A DNA stretch of 64,000 bases from Neospora caninum Liverpool (lineage: Eukaryota > Apicomplexa > Conoidasida > Eucoccidiorida > Sarcocystidae): assembly GCF_000208865.1 (NCBI RefSeq), contig NC_018395.1, forward strand, positions 6,248,839 to 6,312,838, given 5' to 3'. How positions within the stretch are numbered: position 1 is the stretch's first letter; each line of letters opens with the position of its first letter. The position numbers were made by a program, and so were the translations under genes. The notes below the pieces were generated by a model. That model was not told the DNA's origin. It did not search any database and saw nothing but the letters and a program-made list of their open reading frames with translations. Positions 45,713-59,231 of the stretch are shown piece by piece.

Positions 45713-48700
45713 CTTGGTGTGTGGTAGCCGCCAGAGTTCGGAATTCTAGATATAGTGACGGATAGGAACAAGATAAAGTGCTATCGTGGCACACTGAGGT
45801 TAGTACTACAAACAGGTAGAAACATGTATGAATAGACCGACTAGTACGGACTATCCCACTGCAGAGAACCGCGGATAGAAGCCGAGCACGCCTTTCGAGC
45901 ACAGTCGGCATGCTGAAAATCCACGCAGCGAGCAACGCCGTCTACAGCCTCTCGCAATACGTTTCGGGAGAATGGAGGGAGAACAAGGAATGCACCACTA
46001 AGCGGCGGCAGTGACACAAGTTTCTGCTTCTAGCTCATGTACGGCACGCTGTTTCACGTTGAAATATCTAGATGCTGTCAATCGAGGCATCGGGGTGTCA
46101 CCAACAGGCATGCTGCAAGAATATAGTGACAACCTGCCGCATATTATTCCGTGGGATCTCCGCGAATACCAAACTCGAAGGCTCAAAAAACCCATTCTGC
46201 GTTTCTGAGCCACGGCTACTCGGTGTGAGGAGCTGTCACGTCATCGTGTGTCAAACCGTCGATCGCAGCACAAACGGTAGATATCCCGGACACTTCCGGG
46301 GGCCTCTTCAGCATGGCAGCCACGTGCGGTTAACCTGCCTAAAAAACTAGCATCCGGAACCTAATGCGAGATCAATCGAAGATCTCAAATACGCATTCTT
46401 TTCGTAGTCACGTTTCATCAATGTTTAATGAACAATAACCTTCAGCAGTATGACACTGCCCACGTTCGCATCTGCGCGAAGTATATCTTTCACATTATAG
46501 GGAAACTGCAGTAGAGACGATTGCCACGAGGACGGGCCTGAGTGCTCGGTGAAACAAAACACCATTACGACTTCCGTCATTACCGGGCACTTTAACAAGA
46601 AACGGGTTTCTAGACGCAGCAGTCCAAAATACAAAACCAGCGGTCCAAATTTTCAGTACTCTTGACAGTGATGTCTGGGTTCAACGATAAGGAAAGACGA
46701 CTGAAACTGTCTCAGGCCTGTACACCCTTAGCGTCGATAATCCTTTTAAAGGCTAAGCCTTCTGCAACTACATCTCCGGCAAGGGACTGTTCGCCTATGC
46801 ACTGGCATACAAGGTCGCTACGTTGATTGCGGTCGATGTCCTGCTCCCCTCGTTGATCGTAAAGAAGTCTGATAAGGAACAATTTCCCTCACTTAGTTCC
46901 ATCGACACACAAGAAACATGAACGGCATGGACGTTCTGATCTCGCAATAATGGTCTGCTCATGTTCGCCCGCGTCCCATCACCCCCTTCTGGATACCGGT
47001 GACACGCACCACGGAGATTGCAGCCCGCAGCTGGGGCGCAGACGTTGACCTGAAGTACGCAACATGCGTATACTAATTATTCCGCGACTTCAGAGGTGCT
47101 CCGTTGCCTTAGCCAAGGCAAATGTTGCCGGAAACAATTGATGCATCTCTGGAGCATGTTAGCAGTTGCTCGCCTGATCGACTGTCTTGGCCTATTACGC
47201 GACATCCCTATCCTCGGAAGCTCCCATTCCGAGACACGGAAGAAATGAATCCGTGTGCGCAAACGGACGCTGATTCTTCGGCTACTCGAAGCTGTTCATG
47301 CCTCCTTGTCATTGAGGTGACCGGTTTCTGTCGAACTCATCCTGGGATCTGGCCTTGCACGCACACTGCTCCTGTGCTGGTATGTGCTTCATGACGGAGT
47401 CAATGTGCTTGCCGCATCCCGCCCTGATGCAAGATCAGTGAACAAACACTGGACACGTGATCGCAGACCGGATTCATTTCTGGACACAAGCCCAAGACGT
47501 GTGGAACTCCAGCAGTGTGCTACTACCCTACATCGTGATTTTTTTTATCTTCGAAACAGCGGCAAATTCGTCTGTGCCCCCAATTCAACCAAAAGGACAG
47601 GTCTGGCCTGCCTGTCCGGTCTTCGTCCACAATTTCTAGACACAAAGGGCATTTCACCGCTTGCCGCTTTCCCATAAAATGGGCATCGAGACATGGTAGG
47701 TCTGCACTAGTTGACTCCGATTCTGGAGACACGACAGGCAAGGAAAACTCCGTGCTGCCGATCGGAACAGCTACTTAACTTGAAAGGCAAGCTAAATAAA
47801 CACTGCTAGTTATCAGTAAAACGTGTGACACACAGTGGAGTACCGGTATGGACGCATGAAAAAAAAGTAACAAGATGCAAGAGAACCGATTACGTCTGCA
47901 CAAACATATTTGCTGATGTGCACACACACCGACGGCAATTGGCTGTTCACGGAGGTACAAAACTGAATATAAACATACACATGCACATACATTTGTGGCA
48001 CCTTCACACCGCAGGCTAAAGGACTTAAAAGGCATGTCAGCAATATACAGAACGAGAAGCTGTACTACCTATACAATTCCTTCGAAAAAGCATGTCTAGC
48101 ACCGCCACACCATTTGCTGTGGTTGTTGGCATGCACAGACGTGTTTGAACGCTGCCCCCAGATAGTCTGAATTTCCGAGCAAGCTTGAGCTTACCAAGTT
48201 CTTTTGCCACATTGTGGGCATTTAACTTCGTAGCACATTTTGCCGTGGAGATGGAGAAAAACTGGAAGAGCTTCCCAAACGAATGTGCAAAGCAATCGGT
48301 GCCGGCGGAAGTGGGACGGACAAACTGACACCGACACACTGGGACGAACCTTTTCTGACTCAGTTGGATTAACAAGTCGAGTTTTATCTTGATGGATGCA
48401 GCGAATTCGTAGGATACACAGCGAAGAAAATTTATAAAAAATGGAAACCGTCTTGAAGTCACGTCATCTCTTTATAGTCTCATGCCATGATGCAGATTGG
48501 CGCGCAACCCGCAGCGCTCAACCGCATGGCGCGACTTTCCGAGCTGGGTTCCATGTTGCTTGCGCTGGGGAGATTCCTCGGTCAGGGTGCCCCTGGAAGA
48601 TAATAGCCGGGAAGTTAGCGTCTAAAATATATAACCGAGTATCAACCTAGATGAGCAGATGGACCTAATTAATCCTTGTACGGTTTGTACCTACTTGACT

Positions 48701-50805
48701 CCTCAGGTTAAGTTAGGGAGTCCCTTGTTTACAGCTTGTAGCCCGTTACATTCAGGCGCATACCGTTATATTCGATGATCTTATGTGTTCACATTGTTAT
48801 AACTCATTATAGTACCTAGATACTGAATATGACTCCAGTAATGAGATACAGACAACCAGGTTCTTTATGATTGCTGTACACCACCACCCCACTGAACTGC
48901 TTAAGACGGCTAAAAGTGTTGGATTTCATTATACTACCGGTCTTCATGTTTGCTAAAACGCATCCAGGGTAAAGTTTGAACGTAATGCAGCTTAATCTTC
49001 CATGTTGTTATGTTACTCAGATAGGTTTCATTGTAATTGATATTTCACATGGTGAGAAAGACCAACCGCTTTCGAGGTTCAATTCAGAGCAACACGATCG
49101 CCGTGTTTCTGCTGGAGGCCTGGTTCACTGTTTACTACGTGTCTGTTGGCAGTCACCAAAGGACGATAGCATACCGGTATTGCTCGTAATGTCCATTCGT
49201 ACGTTAGCTTCTATTTATGTCTTTAGTGCATGACTCTCATTTAGGATCTTCGGCGGGCTGTTTTTTGAGCTTCCAACGCAACAGGATTGTGGCAATCGCT
49301 GTAGGAAACGAAGAGCGGTTCCGAGAGGCAGAGAGGGACAGTTGACCATCCCCTGGTGTATCCTTTGCGCTGATAGCATACCCGTTTCTGCAATACATGG
49401 TGCTACAACACAGTGCTTCCAGGCTTCGTTCGGCACCAGAAAACTTCGTCCCCCAGCAGGCTCCGCTGACTTTCGTTGTGGAAAACATCAGAGCTTCCTG
49501 CCTTCGGCCTCTTCCGGCCTGCCGCTCTTGTCTGAGAGCTACCTGCAATCTGTGCGAGTGTCGTTGAGCTTGGGGTTCCAGTGAGGACCACAAGAAGAGC
49601 ACACACACGTGTGAGGTGGACTTGCATGTGCGGCTAGGAACTACGGGGAGGAGTGAGGCAGGAGGTACAGCAATGAGGTCGAATCAAGGGAGTTTGCTCG
49701 CACTCAAAGTGCTCCGGGGGGACAGCCTGAATATAGCGTGGCCGCCGAGTGTCATCAGGCTCTTTCAGTTCCTTTATGCTACATCCAGTTGCTCAATGTA
49801 GTGGCGGTCTCTCACGAGCGTTTTCACTACAAAAAACGGACGGTTAGCCGTCGGCAGTTCTGCTTGACTTCGGATCAGATGCCGTTGCATCTCGTCGCGT
49901 TCACACAAACCTCACGTGCGCAGGAATCTGTACAGCTAGTCCATCGATGTCAATGATACCTCGCTGTTCGATTGCCCCTAGAAAACGCTCAGAGAGTTAC
50001 GCCGGTAGTGGACTTTCTTCTTTCCTTCGAGATTCCCTCATGATCCGAATGAGATCACACTCCAGGTACTAAGAGTGCGCTGCCTGCTTAATAGAACCTT
50101 GATTTTTTTGAGACAATTCTGAGAAAGACTGGCTGGAGTGACCTCTTTTGCTGTAGCCCAAGACCACATAGTAAACTTACAAAGTGCCCTGTTCTTGCAA
50201 TCGATGTAAGGGTGTGCACAGGCAAGAAGAGGAGCATACCATATGATTCTGAATGACCAGGTTTACAGTCTCTAAACAATAAACCCACACGCTGTTGTGA
50301 TGCTACACCGATTGAACAAACCTATACCCAGGGGCGCGCAACTGACAGGGACATTCTCCACGTCGCCAAATAGTAGGAGCCATGGAGTTGCTTGGCGGTC
50401 ATTGGCTCTCTTTTGATTGACCTTGGAGCAGTTTTGACGCAAGGGCGAAAAGCGATTTCAGAATTGCCGCGGCAGCTGATGGCATGCACCAATCCTAGCT
50501 TCGTGTCTAAAAACACAAAAGCTGTTAAACGGCGAACGAATGATGCAAACTGACGGTTCCTAATGTTTCCCTTCTGCCTGTCTGCTTCCGGCTGCAAGGC
50601 GGCAAAGCACACGAGCGCGTTGCCTCACCGCGGAATGACTGGTCATTCAGATAGTGGCTTTCAAACTGACACCAAGTCCTGGTAGGACCAAGACGTGGAT
50701 TTCTTCAAAAGAACAAAACTCGCATCTCCGTCATCCAGCCCCTAACCCCTCGGTGACGCGGCCGATGTCTCGCGCATAGACTTCCTCGGAGAACGACGAC
50801 AAACG
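45713..50805. other. Gene-poor, AT-richer intergenic stretch
   Basis: 5.1 kb between the 5' end of the oocyst wall gene and the 3' end of the helicase gene. The base composition is visibly AT-richer than the exons (strongest at 48.6-49.2 kb). ORFs are short (141 codons at most, 48037-48462 minus) with no recognisable motif or consistent splicing. The left end must hold the oocyst wall promoter and the right end the helicase 3' UTR. It contains one copy of a 42-bp sequence repeated at 61429. Confidence 0.55.
48863..48904 (+). repeat. 42-bp dispersed repeat, copy 1
   Basis: CTTTATGATTGCTGTACACC and the following 22 bases recur at 61429-61470 with two mismatches. Both copies are in non-coding, AT-richer DNA. 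It may be a fragment of organellar origin (coccidian nuclear genomes carry many short mitochondrial insertions) or a dispersed repeat. Confidence 0.8.
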
Positions 50806-53800
50806 TCAACGACGTTCGTTAACGAACTCCGGCAAAAAGTTGATGTCATCTAAGTCTTCCTGAGTCTGCGCAGCAAACACGCATAACCGCGAAAATGCCA
50901 CACATTACCGCGCCGTGTTGTGAGAAACCAGCGAACAAAACACAAAAGTCCGCACAGGAGCTGTATTTCACGAGCCCCCTCTGCCGCTCAAGTCACTGCT
51001 GCGCGTCGTGCAAGCCTAATTGCAAAGCTGTACTGGACAGAAACCAACGGAGCTGCTGTCGCTCGCAAATTCACGAGAGAGCTGACTCGTCAACGCACGG
51101 GTTTTGAATTGAACTGCCGCCTTTATTTGTATAGCCCAGCTCCGCCGGCGGTCCAAGGAGCGCGCTCTCGCACCTCTACAACGGGCAGCGGCAGAATGGC
51201 GCTCTTCTCTGGCTTTCTCTGTGGAGCGTCTCAGGATCAGCAGATACTCACCTTTAGCTTCGGATGAGAGTCCAGATTAAGGAGAGTTGCAAGCTTCTTC
51301 GATATTGCTGCGTCGCAAAAACAGCACGCCGGGGAGAAAAACACGCATGAACGTTCCAGAGAATCACCCCGATCTCAATCTCGACATCGGCGGCAGGCAC
51401 CACATCAGAGGCTTGTCGATTCGCATACTATTACTCCTACGGATTCAGAACGCTCGGAACCACTGTATCTTTCCAACGACAGGTTTTAAATCGCATTCAC
51501 GTTCCCTACCGGGCTGCGACGACAGGCCGCAGGACGTGCAGATATCCAGAGCAGTTTGGATAATCACGCCATCGTCGGAAACGCCCAGCCGCGTTCTACC
51601 CGACTTGTAGTGGTTCAAAAGGGACGCATACGCTGCGGTTGCCGCGTAGTTAAGCTGTTCAGCAGTCCACAGATGCACAGGGCAAAGAACACCGTTTTCC
51701 GCACGACACCAGCTGGGACTCACTTTGCCCACACACGCCACGGCACGGCCTGTTGGTTCCGCAGTAAATTTGGCACGGGGTCCATCTCGCGAAGAAAGAC
51801 TTACACATCGAGTCACCTTTACACACGCCCAGCCACTGCCTACGCACCGTTCAGCCAGTATTGTTGCGGCAATCCACATTTCGAAATGCCGAGCTAAAAC
51901 GCTCGGGTTCATTGATTCCTAGCGGTTGGAAAAGAGAGCCGATTCGGGCGTGGCTGTTTGTGACGACTGAACCGGTTTGGAAGAAAAGCCGCCGCTCCCC
52001 GGCTGAGAAGGCGCACCTATCATCTGAGAACTACGGTAGCCCCGTGAAACCGGCAAAGGGAGAATTTCTTCCTGACTAACCTGCGCGTTGGTGTCCCAGC
52101 TGCTTAGTGCGGAGTTGACAGCTGGAGTGCGCTGCTGGAGCGCTCGCTCCTCTCTTTGCTGAAGCGGTAAATCCTGGACGAGCTGGCCGCAACAAAACAG
52201 AAATATGCAGCGAAAAATTGCGAGGTTGATCGGACCGCCGAAGAGTTCTACAGTCGCTACGGCCCATCTCTGGGCACTCGGGCACGAAACATCGCCTTCC
52301 TCGCCTAGGCACAAGAACGGATCCTCTATGGGTTCACGTTTTAGCGACCGCACGACGCCTGTGGGTCTCCGCAACAGCGCAACCGCATGCAGAATGCCCA
52401 CATCAGCGCTCAAGCAACTGACCTGCAGCTCGTTGCTGTCCATATTGTGGAGATTCGTGCCGAGCTGTGTGTAGCGTTGGTGGCCAAGGCTATCTCACCT
52501 ACCTCCAAGAAGCGCGTTTCTGCTTCGTTCAGCAGAAGCACCGCTCGACCGTCTTTTCCTGAAGGAACGCAGAGGGAGCAGCTGCGACAAGTCAAAAGAC
52601 TAGAACTGACTGTGCGCTGTCCAAAACGGCTGCCTGGGGCGTTTACCCTTGATGGGGGGGGCGGGTGCCGAATGGAAGTGTCTTCCTCGAGAGACATCCG
52701 CCCGAAGCACTTAGCAATCTGAAGCTCCGGTCTAAACATCAGGTCTCTCTACCCCAAGAGAACTGTCTAGACGAGATCCGCTTACCTATCCGGCCAGTCC
52801 GACCGACGCGGTGTATGTAGAGCTCGCGCGTCAGCGGCGCACAAACCTGCAAGTCGCCACGACACGTCCATCGCGTTCCAGTGGCTTTCCTTGTGGAAAG
52901 ATATCTAGCCGTACAGGAATCTGGCATTGCTACACGTTTTGTGTCGAGAAAACTGGGACCACCGCTCAGCGAGGGAAACCGTTGATGGAGCACTCAGTGT
53001 GAAGCCGCGGGCATCCGCGAAACGGAGCTCAGGGAAGACGCACCTGAATCACCAGCGAGACGTCTGGGTAGTCGACGCCTCGGGCGGAAACATCGGAAGA
53101 GAACAAGACACCTGAAAACCGCAAGCAGAGCAGCACGCAAAAAGAGATCACTGAAGGCGCCGCAGATAGGTCGATGAAGACTGTGCTGAAAGTCTCTAGA
53201 CATGCTGCACAGGGGGACGCGAACCAACATCCGTACCCGCTCTGTCTCTGCTGAAACGAGACGCCGTGGCAGCTCTGGTGCTGCTCTCGCGGCGTCGGTG
53301 GATCTCGTAGACTCCGATCCTGTGCACATCACACACAGGAGAGCACAAAACAAACACTCGCCGATTTACAGGGGGAAAGACCGGTACTTCGGCCGCAGCC
53401 GTAAAGAGACACGCCTACCTTTGGGGCACTTTACAAAATGTAAAAAACTCTGCCTTCCATCTACATATACACCTATATACATTTATGCATGTGCAACCAT
53501 TAGCCCACAACGCAGCTGACATGGCGTCACTGGAAAGGAGCTATGTATGGCGCAACGGCGACTCTTGCGTGCATGTGCATGGTTTGGAATTGAAGTCTGC
53601 CGTTCGCGTACTCGCGCGCGTTCACGCTGATTCACGGCGTCTTCCTATCTCTGCGACGCAAAAACTACTGGCGTCTGAAGATGACGGCTAGCTCCTGGTT
53701 GCAGCGAACACCTAGGCGACGAAAACATTACCGGAATTGCTCGCGGAAGAGTGATGCGAAGAACGACGTAAGTCGAGCAGTCGGAAAGAAAACTGAACGA

Positions 53801-56800
53801 AAAGACAGCAAAATCGTGGCAACAGCATTCTGGAGCAGCGAAGATCCAGACGGGGACGCCGTGCAAAACACGTGTCTCGCCGCAAGTCCACCGGCTTCTC
53901 TCAGAGAAGGTCAGAGCCCACTTCACCAGACCCTCTGTCTCAACTCCCGGGACGACGTGTTCAAGATCCAAGGCGAGAGCGTTGTTCGCGAAATCCTGCT
54001 GTGGCGGCGAGCAGGGACGGCACCCCGAAAGGACTTCTCGTGCGAGTTTTCAGGGCGCCGTGCAACCCGTACCTATGATTTTGTAGCTGTGAGGACGTCG
54101 CTCGAATTCCTCTGTCAACAAGTTGAAGAGAATCGTCGCTGTCTCCTTCGCGGGGTGCACGACCACGCTCTGCTCGACTCTCTCGTGTGTCGGTTTCTCG
54201 TCTGGTGCCACGCAGTTCTGTCGTGTGTCCGAGCGGCCGACACGAGACAGAGGCACACATCCTTATGAAGAAAAGGAGAAAAAGAGGACAGTTCACCGCC
54301 TCCCAAACAGACCACACGGTTTCCAACTCAAACGCGCCTGTCGTTGAAGAGCAGCTAGTCAAGATCCACAAAGATCCACCGCATCCCCGATTCTCCGACA
54401 TTGCCGTTTTCCTCACGGAAAAAAATGGGACTCCTGCCTCAGGGTGGCGCAAGTGCGACTCACACAGGCAGCAAAACTGGACATTCCCTCGACATACACC
54501 CGCGCGACGAGCCTGCAAAGGTAGCTGTACACCGGAATCACTCGAACCGCCCAGGCCACCCTGATTCCACGGACGAGTCGCCTCCGTCCAGCCCCTCCCC
54601 CCACCCCCGTCTCAGAGCTCTTGTGCCGAAGCGGAAACTTACAAAAAAGCGATAGTTCGGTTTGAACAGACGCGAAGCGAGCTCTGACAAGAGACAGCAG
54701 GAGGCGCCGAAAAGCACGTGGCCGATACGAAGTGGGTGCGTTCTTGAAGGGTTGAATGAAAACACGGCCCCCAACAACCGCATCGGGCCTTCAACGACGT
54801 CAGGCGACCTCCCGTGTTTCCCCACCTCACAGCCACAGCACGGGACTGCGAAACCAAAACATGGTTGGTGTAAGCCTAACGGAGGACAAGGGAATCCGCT
54901 GTCCGCTCGGCGGTCAAAAAGCACCAGGCTGTATCCCAGATCCCTTCGCCGCGCACTGGAGACGACGGATACTTCCGGCGGACCCTCGCGACGCACGGTG
55001 TACCTTCCCTCGAGAGCGTCTCTTCACGCCTTGCGTGCTCGTCTGTTGTAGCCCTCGACCTCACAAGCAGCTTTTAAAGTTTCTTCGAAACGTGCGCTTT
55101 TGCCCTCATGACGCGGCCGAACTGACCTCTGACGTTATCCGGGAGCGTCGCCGAGAACAGCAGAGACTGCCGATTGCGGGGAAGGTAGGAGAAGAGCTGC
55201 TTCAGCTCCTCCAAGTGGCCCAACTCCATGAGTCTGCATAGACGAGAGCCGAAGGGAACCGCGAGCGGCGAAATGCCGCAGATGCATCGAGGAACAGATC
55301 ACCGCATGTACGAGAAGAGTGACGTCTCTGTGTGTGTCCTTCCCTGCCACGGCCAACGTTGCCATATCCTGGGGACGAGCGCATCCCACCTGAGATGCCA
55401 CGACCGGCCGGCTCTCGTTTAGTCTCCCGTGCGCGTTTTGACCGTTTTTGACCGTCGGACAGGACACGGTACAAAGCGGGGCATGACGACAAAGGCACCT
55501 AGGCTAAACATACACGATTAGATGTAGGTTTTCAGCGATTTTGCCACCCTGACTCCAGGAGAGACAATGACGGTCCGCCTTTTTGGGTCTGTTCGCGATG
55601 CGTCCAGCGCGTCGCCAGACTGTCGCTACACTTCCAGCAGAGAGATTCACGTCTCGTGCCGCGCATGGCTTTGAGATGTGCAAACACGAGCATCCTGGAC
55701 GCCGAGCGACGTTCGTGTGTGCCACTCTATGGCAACTCAGCAGAGGTGCACAACCGGCTAAGGCGAAACCGGAGCGAGAGCTTTCTGTCCACGGTGGCTG
55801 TCTGCACAGGTCGGTCTGGTGCCCCAGCGTCAGCCGCGTCGCCTCCTCAGAGTCGCGGCAGGCACGAGGACGCCTCGGCGCAGAGATAGCGGAGAAAGAC
55901 GTGCCTGTCTGCCTCGTCCAAGACAAGGATCTGAAGCTGTTCCAAGAGCGCCGAGAACATGAAGGTGTTCTCCAGGTGGTCAAGAAGACGGCCAGGCGTG
56001 CACACCAGAATCTGCGGCCTCCTTCGCTTCAAGAGGAGCTGCGGCACAAAAAATCGCCGCACCAGCGGCAAAGGCGAAAGAGTTCAACTTTGGGCGTCCC
56101 CTCGAGACAACCAGAGAGCGACCGAAACTGCCTCTGACGAGCGTGAAACGTAAGCGTAGGCCACCCCGCGGCGCTTGCTGCAGTGCTGGCCTCACACAGG
56201 TACACGCTTGCAGTTTCACTTCCGCGTCTGTGCCCTTTGAACCCGTGAGGCGCGCCGGTGCCAGCGGAGGGCCGACGTTTCCACGACACCGAAAGGCGCG
56301 TTCGGCGCGTGCGCCCGAAAGGTCGGCAGAAACCTCATCGACGAGAGCAAAACAGCAAAGCAAAAACACACACATCCCTCAGTCCGAGTTGCCGGGCCCC
56401 ATCCGTGGGCACGCTGGCTTCTCCATTCGACGCAGTCTCTCCCTGTCGCCGTCCAGCGCAGAGATCTTACCTCGTCTGCCTTCCGCGAATTCCCTCCAAC
56501 AAGCGCCGCGACTTCCACAGGATGGAACGCGACGAGTTGTTCCGCCTCTCGGAGAATCTGCAAAGACGCAGAGAGAGCGAAGCGGGGCCGCAAGCCCAGG
56601 ACGACGGATCGCCTTTCACGTGAAGGTGGCGGTGATGACGACAGCGCTTTCAACATAGCACAACAACGCAACTTGGCATCTTCACACAGCTCACAGACGC
56701 AACAGCAACGCTGTGTTGCTCGGCTCGTGTTCCTGCGCTAATCGCCCCGTTCGCCGAACCCTTCGTGAAAGGCCCCGCGTCCCGTCTTCCCTTTTCGTGC

Positions 56801-57674
56801 ATTCGGAATATGCGCTCTCTCCCTGTTCAATCTACCGTCAAGCAAATCTGTCTCTGAGGCCTCGTGGCGCTTTTCGTGCCGCGTGAGCATGCCTTTCTAC
56901 CCGCCCCTCGTGGGTTCGGGCTTTACGCCTGCTCTGGACCTCCTATGCGTGGCGAGGACGAACACGATGTGCGTCGCATCAGACACTGCGCTGCGGTTGG
57001 ACGCTCCGTGCTTCTGTGTCGTCATTCGGTACAAAGCCTGACAGGTTTCCACGGCACAAGAGAGAAAACCTTCAGTGCGGGTCTACCGCGTCTTTCCGCT
57101 TCGCCTCCGCTTCGAGGTTCCGGATTGCCTTGCCGCCGGTGAACACCACACGCCGTGCAGTCTCTCCCGAAGGACAGAGCGCAAGTTCGCACCTGAGCGG
57201 CGAGTTCCCGTGTCGGCGCGATAACGAGAGCTCCCACGCCGGTGGGCGGCTGCAGGAGCATACGCTCAATGACAACCAAGAGGAAGCAAAGCGTCTTCCC
57301 GGTTCCTGTCCTCGCTTGAATGAGGCAATCGCGAGTTCGGTCGCGAGGGGCGACCGGGAGGGATGCCACAAACCAGCCGGCGTCGGAGTCCCCCGACGGC
57401 GAGCCGCAGTCGCCATCGGCGGCTCGGTGAGGTAGGAGCTGAGGAGTCCCAAAACAGCCAAAGGGGGAGAACGGCGGGGTGAGCAGCGCGCGCGAGGAGA
57501 GGAGGCGCACCTGACCTATGCAGACGGATCAACGCTGACACAAAAACCTCGCAAGGATTTGATGTGGACTACATCCACCGGGCTGCTTCAGACCAAAACA
57601 ATGTGGGGCAGACACCGGCATTCCGATGTCACCATTCCCCAGTTTCGGGGCACAATCTGACACACTGGGTAATC

Positions 57675-57706
<32 letters not shown>

Positions 57707-59231
57707 GTACATATATATATATATATATTTATAAAACTATAAAAAGATATGCATCACATACGTGCGCATGTACACACATATACGTTTTCTAAAGTTGGGA
57801 CAGATATGCCTTTAGGTATGTAAGTATGTGGCTAATGGGTTTCAACGTGGAAGTGTGCGTTGCGCGTCAGTTCTCCGCCTTCACAGCATTCTTCTAGCTA
57901 GTTTCCGTCGAGAAACGGCAGGGGCGGGGGGTTCAGGCGGCGAGAGTTCCTTTGTGTGTTGCGCGAACCTGAGGAAGAAGAAGCGCTTGCTCCTTCGTCA
58001 CCGTCCGGTACCTCAGAAGAGACGTCAAGGCCCGATAGGAGCCTTCGGACAGGCGCCCTGCACGCAGAAGATCGTGGAACCTAAGTTCGTCGGATTCGTG
58101 CGGAGGCCCAGAAGAGCCGCTGGCCTCCTGGGTTTGGTCCGAAGATCCGCCCCCATTCTCGGGTTGCGGGCAAACCATCGAGGAGAAAGGAACGGAAAAA
58201 GTGCGAGTCGGAGAGAAACGCGAGAACAGCGATGCGAGCTCGAGGCACCGCGAACACGCGGAGGCAGGCGTCGGGGGACGGCTACGCCCATGTGACGCCG
58301 TTCGAACGCGTCCTCCGTCCCGCCGGCAGTAGACAGAAAGGCTTCTTTCATGGATTTCTCCTCCAGGCGCGCCGTGTATTTCTGTTCGCGTCTTCTCGGC
58401 GTCTCTCAGACGAAGGTCGTCGCCAAGAGCCGCAGAAAAGCGTCTTCTGCTGGCAGGAGATGCCGCGCCAAATCCCAGCTGCGGACCGGAGGCCTCCGCG
58501 AGTGTGGCGTGACGCAGAGTACGTACACCACAGCGAACGCGCTCTCTGGCCACGTACTCGTGCAGTTCCTGTTCCGCACTCTCCGGGCCGTTTCTTCCCC
58601 TCTTAGCCTCTGTGAAAAAGGAATTTCCATCTGACCCGTGCAAGACAGCGAGGTTGCGGCCTCGACAGCTTGTGTGCGTGATTGTCTGACATCTTGCGCT
58701 CGACCGCTCTGTGCGCTGCACACCCGGGCATGGTGCCGTTGCAGCGGGGATGGGAAGAGCCCCCGGCCGCGTGCCGAAAGGCGACCGAGGTCTGGGCTTG
58801 AAGGAAAGCGCCGCGGACTTGGATCGGCTGGGCAACGCAGATTCTTCACGGCGAAGAAGGGAGCACAGAAATTTCTCGCCATTCTGATCTGCCGACGTCC
58901 CGCCGCGGACAGGCAAAGAAACGCGCTCATGCTGCACGGGCGGCGAGGTTCTGCTCGGGCCACGGGGAAAGGAACCTCGTGGCGGAGCGGCTGGGGGCCG
59001 GGTCAACAGAGGGATCGGCGCACTTGTTTGCGTTGGGGGTAGTTGCGGGTTCCGTTGAAATATCGACTGAAAGCGACAGTCAAACCAGGCTGCGGATGGA
59101 AGATGGTCACGCGTGCGGGCGCCGCTGAAGAGCAGCGCCGGGACAGAACCAGAGAGCGAAGGAACTGAGAAGTCGGACCGCGAGTGTAACAGCCCGGAGC
59201 TTAAGATCCGACCGGCTGTGGAGGGCCTCAT
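50806..59231 (-). CDS. DEAD-box RNA helicase, Mss116-like, 17 exons
   Basis: Exons 59231-57969, 57438-57193, 56557-56471, 56038-55905, 55233-55127, 54683-54643, 54217-54073, 53792-53732, 53319-53237, 53111-53044, 52846-52786, 52558-52503, 52464-52423, 52182-52081, 51654-51510, 51307-51252 and 50865-50806 join in phase and give 918 residues. Motifs in order: [22 protein letters not shown] (I), APTRELAAQ (Ia), [19 protein letters not shown] (Ib), VLDEADR (II), [12 protein letters not shown] (III), [14 protein letters not shown] (IV), [16 protein letters not shown] (V) and [12 protein letters not shown] (VI), then a helical extension with [18 protein letters not shown] and [18 protein letters not shown]. 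Motif IV and this extension fit the Mss116/Has1-type branch, RNA chaperones often mitochondrial. The leader [20 protein letters not shown] is presequence-like, supporting mitochondrial import (inference). The frame is open upstream to 59633. The intron after DEAD begins GC, not GT. Confidence 0.88.
57675..57733. repeat. (TA)n microsatellite in helicase intron 1
   Basis: About 55 bp of TA repeats with GTAC and AAATA interruptions. Confidence 0.95.

Noticed and set aside
48037..48462. 141-codon minus-strand ORF in the gene-poor stretch
   Set aside because: No motif, no splice sites in phase with another block, atypical composition; treated as chance.
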